Shown here: in pieces, positions 23,442-33,230 of the stretch
Layout: every line of letters starts with the position of its first letter
Numbering within the stretch: the first letter of the stretch is position 1
Source of the DNA: Trametopsis cervina
Taxonomy: Eukaryota > Basidiomycota > Agaricomycetes > Polyporales > Irpicaceae
Assembly: GCA_022385755.1 (NCBI GenBank)
Contig: MU278354.1
Location: forward strand, 310,001-374,000
Direction of reading: 5' to 3'
DNA: 64,000 nucleotides
Notes under the pieces: generated by a model
What the model saw: only the letters and a program-made list of their open reading frames with translations
Told to the model about the DNA's origin: nothing
Databases searched by the model: none
Translations under genes and position numbers: made by a program

Positions 23442-23986
23442 TCGTGGCGGGCGAAAGTATATCCCCTTCAAATAGGGTGTAGAGGATGTTGAAACTTGTA
23501 CAGACGCGGTGGCATGCGCATACCACGCGTATGCACGTGACCGTGTTGCAAAGCTTGGGCGTCTGCTACCCAGCGCACAACAGTACAGGAACTCAGACTT
23601 ATGGAACACGGCACAGCATTTGGAATGGAAGAGGGCGGAACACGTTTAATCGGTTTCGATGAGCTCATGGGCCCTCTCTCAAATGACTCTCGTTGAGAGA
23701 ATATAATATTTTGCGCGTAGAGGTCACCGTGACGCTATCCCGCGATCGTTCCTGCCGCCGGATTCATCTGACGGTCAAGCAAGTTGAAAAATCAGGGCCT
23801 GGAGTGCTTTTCAACGCCTTAGTTTGTTCCCCTTCGTATGAGAGTAATAGAGTTCGTTAATGCAATTACAGCAGTGCGAGATCAATAGTATGATAGGAAG
23901 TGCGATGGTGCTCTGACATGCGATAGCGCCACCATTTCGTGGAGAAGCGTGGAATGTAACCCGAAAGCCATGGCAGTGACGCGCGA
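23442..23986. other. Separase promoter and PSD1 3' flank
   Basis: This is a same-strand gap between PSD1 (stop at 23987) and separase. An ACGCGT hexamer lies at 23525-23530 and a CACGTG at 23534-23539, about 85-95 bp upstream of the separase start. The first is the core of the MluI cell-cycle box bound by MBF in other fungi. Single copies prove nothing. No coding sequence was recognised apart from the in-frame upstream extension of separase exon 1. Confidence 0.4.
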
Positions 23987-25878
23987 TCACCGGTCCTTCT
24001 TTGACTCAAGAGCAGGAGCCAAATCGCCGAGTGCTTGACCGACTTTGACCTTTTGCCCGTTCGTGACAGTGAATTGGAAGTCTTGTGGCGCCTCAAACAC
24101 AAGAACGACAGTGCTTCCCAGACAGAAACCACCCATTTCCTGAGCTTTCAGTAACGGCTGTCCGTCCAAAATCGGCGAGGCAGCGGAGTAAACAGCTTCG
24201 GTGTAGGTGCCCAGAGGATGACCACGGCGGGATCCGACATTGGTGCGCAGTTCCTTACAGACACGGGTTAGGCTCATTCTGGGAGAGATGCTCGTTCGTG
24301 GATGACGTACCTTGTCGAAGTTGATTTTGATGCTGCCAACGTTGGTAGCACCAACAGGGACCATGCTGAAAAATCCATACTTCCAGCGGCCAAGCAATGC
24401 CACGCGTTCATTCAGAACGAAGAGATTCTCGAGTCGTTTCGCCATCCATGGTGAGACGGAAAAAAGATCGCCTGTACACAGTTTGAACGTCCACACCTCA
24501 TGATAAATAAATAAAAACAGCTCACCGACAAAATGCCTCCTCTTCTCGACCACCCAAGCTGTCGGGCTGTGGAAACGATGGTAATCACCAGGTGCTAGGT
24601 AGATGACTGTGAAATACAGAGCGTTGCCCGGCTTTGTCAATGCAGCGGATGAACTGCGTCTTCGTTCCAGGGTTGGACGAACGCCCATTTCAGCAGCGAC
24701 GGATGTGTCGTGTGCAACGACCTCAGACATTGTGCCTTCCTGGGATACTGACGCATCGGTACGCTCACCAAACTTTTTCGCGCCTCCATCGTTCTGAGTC
24801 ACCGGTTTTTCGATAACCGGAGTGCTGGTGCCGGAAGACGAGGGGCTGTTCTGAGCACTCGTCCCGAGCAGTTCGTGAAGACTGTACTCGATGCCATTGA
24901 TATCCGCGAACTGCTTGTCGTTCACTTCCGCCAGTTCACGAGCATCAAATTCGATCCGGGTACGGTTTGCAGAAGATGAGTCTGTCCCAAGGAGTGCGTC
25001 AAGTGAATATGTGCTGCCTTTGATTTGTTCGACACGTCCACCCTTGATCGTCCCGAAATGCAGGACCGTTCCGTCCGCTGGACTGACCTGTTTGATAATG
25101 TCTTTGAGAGGTGTACCGAACAGCGTCAGATAGAACGTACCAGTACAGTCTCTGCTGTCGGCCTTACGCCGTCTTTGAGCCTTCTGTAAAAGAAATCACC
25201 AAGACTGGTGTACTCCGTGAGCTCTTTCTCAATTTCATCCAGGTTACACCCAAACGCAATTGAGTAGAGTTTGAAGCCCGCAGGACGAACCCAGATGGGA
25301 AGCTCGAGGGAGTTCATATATCCCCATACACGGGATAGATTGCGAAGTGGCAGTGCTCCCAGAACATGTACCTGGAAAGGTTATCAGACAAGAGCTGGAT
25401 CGTCTCATGTAGCAGACGTACAGTCCATGGGCCCTTCAGCTTCACTACCTCCTTGCCGTTCTCGTCAACGTGTACTTCTTTCTCAATCCTTTTACGATAT
25501 TGAATAGCAATGAGCAGGAGAGCTCCGACTGCAACCGGTAGAGGGTACCACTTTGTGGGTGTCTGTCTCCATGCGTTCACTAGCCGCTCTGTAGGACGGA
25601 TGTTGTAGCTTCGTCGGTCCTCATGAAGACATAATAGTACAGCGGCTGAACTCACGATGCAAAGGTACGTCATGTCCGCCAAACGACCCCGGGGGAGGCA
25701 CATTCCCGCCCGGCTGCGAGGAGTACAGCCTGTAATTGGCTCGGTGCAGCAAGGCACTCCCACGATGTATGCCACGTATACATCGATTTATTATCCTTCC
25801 AGAAACGTTGCTGGCATTAGAGCTCGTGAGGCCAAGACGATGTCTTCCACTGTAAATCTTTGCTTTTATTCCTAGCAT
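23987..25878 (-). CDS. PSD1: Phosphatidylserine decarboxylase proenzyme, mitochondrial
   Basis: This enzyme decarboxylates phosphatidylserine to phosphatidylethanolamine at the inner mitochondrial membrane and makes its own pyruvoyl cofactor by self-cleavage. The first exon, 25878-25669, encodes an Arg-rich mitochondrial presequence (GRHRLGLTSSNASNVSGRII). A 49-nt intron leads into DRRSYNIRPTERLVNAWR and a membrane segment PLPVAVGALLLIAIQY. The catalytic region shows CNLDEIEKELTEYTSLGDFF, VSPADGTVLHFGTIKGG, YLAPGDYHRFHSP, LFVLNERVALLGRWKYGFFS, VPVGATNVGSI, and near the end EMGGFCLGSTVVLVFE with LGST, where the chain is cut between Gly and Ser. A variable Ser/Thr-rich insertion (NSPSSSGTSTP) lies inside the beta chain. 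All catalytic parts are intact. Confidence 0.93.
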
Positions 25879-26369
25879 TTATGCATGGGTGTCACGAGAC
25901 AGAACAAGCGGGCTGAGGTGGATATAAAAGTTCGCGGTGAACGAGAGAAATGTCTGTGTATCAGGCAAGGCAAGGCCAGCTTGAGTGTGAGAGGCAACAG
26001 TGAATGTCGTGTGCGTCGTGGGGGGTTCCAACGTGGATGAGCACCCTAGTGGAGAGCAGGAGTCCAGGAACCACTTGAACTAAGAATTTATCACGTGCGC
26101 CATGTGGTTCCCCAGCACACGTATGGCGTACGGCGCAAGCTGCGGCGGCCGTATTGGCCTATATCAGGCTTTAGAGTAATGTAGAACATCGAATGCAAAC
26201 AGTTACATTTTATTAGAATTACAAGAGTGTGCTATGCATCTATTTTTTTTCCTCCGCGCTGTACCAGACAAAAAGCAGAAACGTTCTACAGCCGTTGTGT
26301 TCCGTAACACCGCATGGTAGCTCACGTAGTATACTTATGGTTTCCAGATACGGGACCAGAAATGCGACC
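25879..26369. other. PSD1 upstream region and BAT 3' flank
   Basis: No coding family was seen. This should hold the PSD1 promoter (minus strand) and the 3' untranslated region of the aminotransferase. A plus-strand ATATAAAAG at about 25923 faces away from PSD1 and has no recognisable gene behind it. Confidence 0.45.
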
Positions 26370-27814
26370 TTACTCGCAGAGCACCGACCAATCTCGGTAC
26401 TGGTCCCTACCCTCTTGGATATCGGTAATCTTCTGATAGAGCCCCCGGGCGACCGGACCTAGACAACCTTCGTGCTGTTGAAGATGGATGTCCTTTTTGC
26501 CTTCAGTACCAATTCGGTCTACGGAAGCCACTGTCACAGCTGTGCCAACAACGAAAATCTCAAGCAGTTTGCCCGCTTCGTATGCAGCGGCGATTTCTGT
26601 GACTGTGATCGCTCGCTCGTGTACGTGAAGCTTGACGTCGGTTGCGAGGCCAGGAAGAACGAGTTCATAACCATGAGCTTTTGCGAGCGCAATGCAGGAG
26701 TCACGAGTAACTCCTGGAAGGATTGTCCCATCTGTCGGTGGAGTGATGATATCTAATCCTAAAAACAAGAGAATAAAATTAGAGACAACCACATTGTCAG
26801 TCAACTGGAGCTTACCGCCGTCATCTCGCTTGAAAACCGCGAAGAAGTTCATAGCACCGGCTTCCGTTATCTTATCATCCAGCAACCAAAGAATCTGGTC
26901 ATAACCCTCCTTGTTCGCTGTTCGTTGGGGAGCAAAGGTTGGAGCGTAGTTGATGGCGAGCTTGTATCCTCCAGTACCTCCAGGCCATGAGCGCACGTGT
27001 TCGCCGACCGCCTTCAGCGATAGCATGCGAGAAACTCGGAAATAAGGACCAGTGGGGGAGCATACGACGTATAGGATAGCAGAATCAGATGGGCCTACAC
27101 CAAGGGCTGTAACCATGTCAGTATACGCGTCACTATCAGAAGCAAAATGAAATCCGTACAAGCTCTGGTGCCTATTAGAGTTGGTCTAATATACAGACTA
27201 TGACCAGTCACTCGGGGTATCCAACGTTCCTCGAGTGCAACAAGTCGCCTTATGATGGCCAAAACCTCGTTTGTATCCATGGGCGGGAGTGCGACGCGCT
27301 CTCTTGAGCGGTCCATTCGGGCCATGTTCATGTCAGGCCTGAAAAGACGAGATTTTCCATCGGCACCCATGTATGCCTACGTGTTTCCGTGAGTATGACA
27401 CTGGTGTCTGAGATATTCTTGGCCCACCTTCATACCCTCAAAGAGATTCGTGGAGTACTGGAAGCATGATGACAGCGGGTCAAGCGTTAGAGGGCCGTAA
27501 GGCTTAATTTCAGGATCCGACCAGCCATTTATGGGATCATAAGAAACTATCGCCATGTGATCCGTCGTGAGCTGGTCGTACAATGAGCACTTCTGCAAAC
27601 TCCATCTAACATACTATGAAGCTTACCTGTCCGAAGACGAGGTCTTCGGCTGGAGGTACAGACTTCAGCGACGTGGCTAACGTCATCTTTGTCTTAGATG
27701 CCTATTGTGCGTGGTTAGCATGAGCTCAGAGTGAACCTCTGAAGAATGAAGGCTCACATCGAGTGGTGCGGGAGAACTGGCGTGTCCGTTCACGGATACG
27801 ATGATATTGGCCAT
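26370..27814 (-). CDS. Branched-chain amino-acid aminotransferase
   Basis: This is a class IV PLP-dependent transaminase that interconverts Leu, Ile and Val with their 2-oxo acids using 2-oxoglutarate/glutamate. The start at 27814 gives MANIIVSVNGHASSPAPLD. Short 5' exons are followed by LYDQLTTDHMAIVSYDPING, YGPLTLDPLSSCFQYSTNLF EGMK, GKSRLFRPDMNMARM, GPYFRVSRMLSLKAVGEHV, and GTGGYKLAINYAPT with the Schiff-base Lys. Then come the substrate loop LDDKITEAGAMNFFAVFKRD, TDGTILPGVTRDSCIALAKA, and GTAVTVASVDRIG near the end; the last residues are RDQYRDWSVLCE. The length fits the family. There is no clear mitochondrial presequence in this model, so a cytosolic Bat2-like form is possible, but the very 5' exons are uncertain. 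At least five introns, all about 50-60 nt, are inferred. Confidence 0.92.
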
Positions 27815-28677
27815 AAGCGAGGCTGGAAACGTTCAGCTGTGTTGGAGGGTATGGGCAGGTGCTGAACGAGTAGTAAAAGACCAAGAGGAGCGGAATTATA
27901 TTCTGAAGGTCCGAGTCATGTCCTTATAACAGGCATGAAAAAAGGCGCCTGAATTTTTGGCCGAGCCTGATCGCCAGCGGATTTTCGCAGCATATCCGCG
28001 ATAAAGGAGGTTCGCATATCATCTTTTAATCAGCTGGGGAATGCTGTCGAAGTCGTAGCTTGGGCATGTGAGTGGGTCTGTGGGACGGATATGTGCCGTG
28101 AGGTCACTGCAGCTGGAAAGACGATGTGCACGGTCATAGACAGCGTCTCTGAGGGAGCTCCGGGACTTATAAAGATAGACGCGGAATCTAATCTTCGTGC
28201 GCCTACTATAATCTCTCATTCCTTCACCCAACTCATTTCTTCAAAGGAACACTGGAGAAGAGCCTCTACTAAAAGTAGAAATATGAAAATAGCATACGCG
28301 TTTTGCAAGCATTTCTCTGTACCGCGTTAGTTGTCACAGGCCGTACAGCGCGACGTGAGTGTTTCCACCGTGTTTCTCGGAGTTTGAGCTTTGCCCTACC
28401 TTTTATCTCTCTCTGAGCCTTTCTATCAGCCGGCAAGTACCCATACAAAATGTAGCGTGGTCACCGACATTCGAACTTGAATGTTCGAATGCTCGATTGA
28501 ACCGCCGGTGAGCGATAAGCGCCCAGGCACTCAACCTGTCCAAATTCGAACTACTCTTTGCACTACAACCACTGTTCGCTAGACATCCACCTGCTGCGGG
28601 ACGGCAAAAACTGCGACTTATTCACTTGCTCAACTCTATCTCAAGCGTTTCTCTCAACGTTCTCGTTTCCTTTGGTC
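27815..28677. promoter_or_regulatory. Divergent promoter region with palindrome
   Basis: This 863-bp region separates the minus-strand aminotransferase from the plus-strand membrane-protein gene. It contains a perfect inverted repeat at 28468-28491 (separate entry) and a plus-strand TTATAAAG at about 28166. No coding sequence was recognised. Confidence 0.45.
28468..28491. repeat. Perfect 9-bp inverted repeat, TTCGAA core
   Basis: CATTCGAAC and GTTCGAATG are exact reverse complements separated by six bases, about 187 bp upstream of the start at 28678. The same TTCGAAC core recurs as ATTCGAACT near 28546. It may be an operator-like site for a dimeric regulator or chance; there is no direct evidence of binding. 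Confidence 0.5.
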
Positions 28678-29346
28678 ATGTATCACGACGGTGCTCCCGC
28701 AGCAGAAACTCAACACTACGAGCGACGGACGCACCTTGGTGTCCACCACAGCCCACGCAACTCTATGCAGTCTATATCACGCTCACTCAGCTTGTCAACC
28801 ATCGCCCCCTCGAGCTCTTCCCATTCCAGCTTTCCAACTTCATGTTCATCTGGCTACTCACTGTCAACGACATACAGCGATGTAGAACTGGGCTCATTCG
28901 TTGACGACAATACAACCTACTACTCCACGAGGGAAGATGCAAGAACTCTTCATCAAGATTACGCATACCGTGTACATGCAAGTGAGACCAGACGTAAAAT
29001 TCCGCTGCCGTTCGAAGGCCTAGGGGCCCGAAATTCATTTGACCGGAGCCTTAGACGTCTCAGGAAGAAACTGGCCAGAGGAGCTCTGAACGGATACAAT
29101 CGCGTCTCGCTCAGCCCGTGGGAGTGCTTTGTTTACGCTTTGTTGGTCTTCTATGTCTGGGTTTTCTTCTGTACCCTTGTTGGTGATACACGCACCGTGC
29201 AAACCTGCCCTGCACTCCCCGGCTCCAACCTGTCCACCCACGACGGCGCTGTGCCATCTCCCTCAAGGATCATTGGTCCTCCAAGTCATATCCACAAACT
29301 CGTCCCCGATATTGTAGCAAAAGAGCATGCGAGGTCTCCTGTATAG
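28678..29346 (+). CDS. Uncharacterised single-pass membrane protein, 222 aa
   Basis: This is an intronless frame in an intron-rich neighbourhood. I place the start at MYHDGAPAAETQHYE (28678); the frame is open 40 codons further upstream but that part looks non-coding. The N-terminal half is Ser-rich (SISRSLSLSTIAPSSSSHSS) and probably disordered. A basic stretch FDRSLRRLRKKLARGALNGY precedes one membrane segment WECFVYALLVFYVWVFFCTL at about residues 155-175, followed by a short Pro/Ser-rich tail. The basic side suggests that the N-terminus is cytoplasmic. I recognise no family and no catalytic motif. Confidence 0.6.
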   Translation: MYHDGAPAAETQHYERRTHLGVHHSPRNSMQSISRSLSLSTIAPSSSSHSSFPTSCSSGYSLSTTYSDVELGSFVDDNTTYYSTREDARTLHQDYAYRVHASETRRKIPLPFEGLGARNSFDRSLRRLRKKLARGALNGYNRVSLSPWECFVYALLVFYVWVFFCTLVGDTRTVQTCPALPGSNLSTHDGAVPSPSRIIGPPSHIHKLVPDIVAKEHARSPV

Positions 29347-29762
29347 CCTTGGCCTGCGATGTAACGACCCTAGAAACAGTAGCCCCCCAAAGCCGAGGAC
29401 TCCCCTGAGGTGTGCCAGAAACGTAGCTGGGCACTGTGCGTGGTATAGATCAAGTTTGTCGGCTCAGTCATAGATTATCGGACATACCAATATATCATGT
29501 ATTGCGGAGAAGTATCAGTGACGATAACGTGTTTCATCGACTTGGGGGGCTAGGTGAGGACGGCGAACGTAGGCTACCCTGCACAGCGAGATACGAATGC
29601 ATTCAGTAGACTGGTGTAAGCTTGGGCGGAGGTTTCGTTATCCAACGGCTCAATCACCCGATCGGATCTTACGTTGCGGGTATGGGTGTGGCACCTCCTT
29701 TCAGTCAACCACATCCAAGCCTTCAGTCTCACATTTCATCTTCACGAGCGATACATCCTCAA
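29347..29762. other. Intergenic, nothing certain
   Basis: This lies between the 222-aa membrane-protein gene and the GPALPP gene on the same strand. The frame of the GPALPP gene is open back to 29622 with in-frame ATGs at 29622 and 29682, so part of this stretch could be coding if an earlier start is used. Confidence 0.4.
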
Positions 29763-30908
29763 ATGATAGGGCCAGAAATACCTGTACATGTCAAGAAAAA
29801 TAGGTCAACGACTCCTGACAGTGTTGAAGCTGAACTGCCACAGGTAGCGCCTATTGGTCCCGCTATACCTTCGAGCCGTCTGGTGAAGCAGGTTATACCA
29901 GTTCCTGCTAAACACGACGAGCACGATGACGAAGACGACGAAGACGACTACATGCCGGCTTTACCTCCCGACCTCAACCGATCACATCCGTCAGCCTCGT
30001 CTAGCACTTCAAAAAGGGTGCAAGGTCCTGCCTTCCCACCTTCATTCGGCCAGGGATACTATGATGACGAAGACGACGAAGATGTGGGCCCAATGCCTTT
30101 ACCAGCGGGGTATGCACATGTTGAGAAAGACGGTGTGACTGAGTTTTTGGAAAAGGAGGAGAAGCGAAGGAAACAGATCGAGGTGCGTTTATTGTGTCCA
30201 TGTCAAGAACTTGGGCCAAGGTCGACAAGGTTGTGTAATGTAACAGGAAGCTGCGAAGCCAAAAGCATTGAAGCGAGACGAATGGATGCTGGTACCCCCG
30301 TCCTCCTCGGACCTGTTGGGATGTGAGTATTACCAATACATTACGTGTTAGCGAGCCCACCGACGAGCGAATGCCAACAGCTATCGACCCTACAAAGCTC
30401 ACAAAAGGGCGTCAGTTCCAGCGAACCAGTGCGCCATCGAGGGACCAGGATAATTCTCTCTGGACAGAGACACCAGCCGAGCGTCAGCAACGACTCGCCG
30501 ATGAGGTATCCGGAAAGCGAAGACGCGCCGTGAATGCGGATCCAGATGCCGAGGACGACTATGAGGCAAAGAAACGCCGCAAGCACGACGAAGATGTGAG
30601 AAGAGGCGTGGACGAATACACCGTATGTCTCAGAGTTTTTCGTAGATGTGGGCATCTTCTCACCACAGCCTTTACAGAGGAAAGTTCGTGGCAGTACCTT
30701 GGTTGAGCAACATACCACCAAGAATGCGAAAGACGACGGTAAGCGCAAAGACGACGAGGACGACGGTCCTCCAAAGATTTGGGATCACGGCCGTGACATG
30801 GCATTATCTGGACGGTTAATGGACGACAAGTCCAGAGACAAGTTCATCAAGGACGCGAGGGGACTAGGCGATAGGTTCGGCACTGGGAAGAGTGGAGGAT
30901 TTTTGTAA
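29763..30908 (+). CDS. GPALPP-motif (DUF3752) nuclear protein
   Basis: The four-exon model (29763-30182, 30247-30322, 30381-30622, 30678-30908) gives 322 residues. The start at MIGPEIPVHV fits the family, whose members begin with a GP-x-(I/L)-P repeat. Further repeats are IGPAIPSS, MPALPPDL, QGPAFPPSFG and VGPMPLPAGY. The middle contains EEAAKPKALKRDEWMLVPPS, DLLGSIDPTKLTKGRQF, and LWTETPAERQQRLADEVSG. The C-terminus is very charged, with a DUF3752-like end IWDHGRDMALSGRLMDDKSR. Acidic repeats (DDEDDEDDY, YDDEDDEDVG) make up much of the N-terminal half. The role is not established; the family is nuclear and in some species linked to RNA processing. Using the acceptor at 30380 rather than an earlier AG is what restores the conserved GSIDPTKL. 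Confidence 0.87.
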
Positions 30909-31299
30909 CTATCGCTGCCGTTGTACGTGCAGTGGTATGGTGCCACCAGAATGCACATGTATGTCCGGTATACATAAAACTTAGCGCCGCAGAATAGCTA
31001 GCCCCAAGGACAAGACAAATTCCATGACCACTGCAGTCGTTTGTGTGGTTTGGGCTCTGACATTATTTTACCTATGCCACATCACATGTCTGTGTGTTCC
31101 CGCATCGCTACGACCCGACTCTTGAATGCTGAATGCCAGAATCACAGACCTAGAAATGGCTTCGGCTGCCGGTACGCTCGCACACCGGGGTTTGCTGAAC
31201 ACCGTGTATATACGACCGCGATGTCTGATTCATATGCATCTGTAACTCTCCCTTCAACTCTCACGTTAGCACCCAGTCGACTTCTACAACACCACAGCA
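30909..31299. other. Promoter of the short-chain dehydrogenase
   Basis: This is a same-strand gap. A TATATA-like element (about 31207-31213) lies some 90 bp before the start codon at 31300. No gene was recognised. Confidence 0.4.
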
Positions 31300-32561
31300 A
31301 TGGCCGACCGTCTCTCACAAGTTGCTGGACACCTGTCAAACAATTACAACCGTGGTCTGCTGAACGGTGAAGTGGCTATCATCACTGGTATGTTACGTGA
31401 TATGTATGACGTGGCGCAACTGAAAGCTAATGTCGCTCCTAGGTGCTGGACAGGTATGATAATCGAACACTCTATGAGTTTGAATTGATACTCAAGCTAC
31501 GTACAGGGTATCGGCCGCAGTGCAGCACTTCTGTTCGCGAAAGAGGGCGCTAAGGTCGTTGTTTCGGAGTGAGCTGGGCAACTCTAACTCCGTCTACATC
31601 CTCGCTAAGCGTTAATGTCATAGTTTGGACGAGAAGAAAGCTCAGTCCGTAGTAGACGAAATTAAGTCTGCAGGAGGGGAAGCGATTGCAGTCGGTGGGG
31701 ATGTCGGTGCAGACGATTTCCCGCAGAAGGTCCTTGAAGCAACGATAAAGTGGGCTTTCTTCCATCGTATTCAAATTGCATTGGGCTAAATACGCGCTCT
31801 TGCCTCGCTATCAGGAAATATGGCAAGCTCAATCACATCGTGAATAACGCTGGCTTCACGTATGATCGTATGCTACACACAACCCCCGATGATGCTTGGG
31901 ACATCATCCAAAAAATTCACGTCCGCGCGCCCTTCAGGCTCATCAGGGCTGCTGCTCCTTACTTCCGCATAAAGGTCCGTCCAGTGCTGCACTGCCCATT
32001 GTTCCCCATTGAGCCGCAGAGAACAGGGCGGAAATCCGGAGAACCGTTCTATCGTTAACGTCTCGTCAACAACCGGTCTGCACGGCAATGTCGGCCAGGC
32101 AAATTACGCCGCAGCCAAGGCTGCTGTCGTCGGCCTCACGAAGACCATTTGCAAGGAATGGGGTGGCTTTGGCGTCCGCGCTAATACCGTAGCTTTCGGT
32201 TACGTACTGACAAGGTGACTGTCAATATCTGCAACTCCAACGGAGCAATGAGACTCATGGTTTTATCTTATAGGCTCACCGCAGCCAAGGAAGATGGTGC
32301 CAGCATTGAAATTGACGGAAAGAAGGTGGTGCTCGGTATTCCGGGAGGTGGTAAGGGTGCCGCCAGTGGACCGACCGCTGGTATTCCTCTCGGCCGTGGT
32401 GCCACACCCGATGAGGCGGCAGCAGCAGTTTTGTTGTAAGTATCCGTTTCGTGCAGTTGATGACATGTCGCATGCTAATGCAACCTCTTAGCTTGGCATC
32501 TCCTCTTGCTTCATTTGTTTCTGGACATACTCTTGAAGTAACAGGGGGTGCAGGCATCTAG
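31300..32561 (+). CDS. Short-chain dehydrogenase/reductase (Fox2/FabG-like)
   Basis: This is an NAD(P)-dependent oxidoreductase of the classical SDR family, closest in feel to 3-oxoacyl reductases and the dehydrogenase unit of peroxisomal multifunctional proteins. The eight-exon model (31300-31387, 31443-31453, 31507-31568, 31624-31749, 31815-31974, 32027-32214, 32274-32435, 32492-32561) gives 288 residues. Motifs are the Rossmann TGAGQGIG (split by the 11-nt second exon), NNAG at IVNNAGFTYD, SIVNVSSTTG with the catalytic Ser, and YAAAK with Tyr and Lys. An insert of about 45 residues (ASIEIDGKKVVLGIPGGGKG) precedes the end, which reads LEVTGGAGI. No clear PTS1 peroxisomal signal is present. 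The fifth intron has a GTCCGT donor. The substrate is unknown. Confidence 0.92.
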
Positions 32562-33187
32562 GGGTGCGTTCCCTCCGTGTCGCCTCTTTTCGGATGAGTT
32601 TGCTGTATTATGGATCGTATCGCCATTTTTGTTTCATTCTGCCCATTGTGTGTCAAATCAAACATCGATGCTCCGGACAAGCTATTGTTCAGTAAGCATG
32701 GTATTGCAGCAAGGTAAAGTCATACATGGCTACCTGCAAGAATGCAAGTCTGGACCCCAATGCATTTTAATCCCGTTCGCGATCCTGTGCAATGCCGATA
32801 TTGACCATTTGGCCTTGTGCCCAGGCCCGGAGCAAGACACTCTCATACGGCATCTAAGAAGGCTCGTTGAGTTGTCTCTGATTCGGCGGGACTGGGTGGG
32901 CCATGCTGTACAGGTCAGATAGCTGCAAGGATCCATTAGGAAGGCTGGTAAACCGAGAACAGATAGATATTCAGCTGGGATAACGTGGGCATTGAGATTG
33001 AGCTTGATTTCCGGCTCCTCTTTCCAATGTTCATGCCTTCATCCCCACAGCCTTTCGGCCGCTTTCATTCCGCGCGTTCTTCCTTCTTGTATATTCTGAC
33101 ATAAATACATATCTAGTACGCTTTTCCCAGTTCGTCTTCGCAGTGAACCAAGGCATCTCGTATCCTATTGGCAATATTCCGAAGTTC

Positions 33188-33195
33188 TATAAAAG
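33188..33195 (+). promoter_or_regulatory. Isolated TATA-like element
   Basis: TATAAAAG, identical to the LysM-gene TATA box, lies in the gene-poor interval. A weak open frame (33143-33484) overlaps it but begins upstream, so it cannot be driven by it in full. It may mark an unrecognised transcript or be chance. Confidence 0.25.
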
Positions 33196-33210
33196 GGGAT
33201 CTAGGCTCTG

Positions 33211-33230
33211 GAGGAACGCAGACGTTCCTC
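33211..33230. repeat. Perfect 8-bp inverted repeat
   Basis: GAGGAACG and CGTTCCTC are exact reverse complements around a four-base CAGA loop, directly after the isolated TATA-like element. An RNA hairpin or a dimer binding site is possible. Confidence 0.45.
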
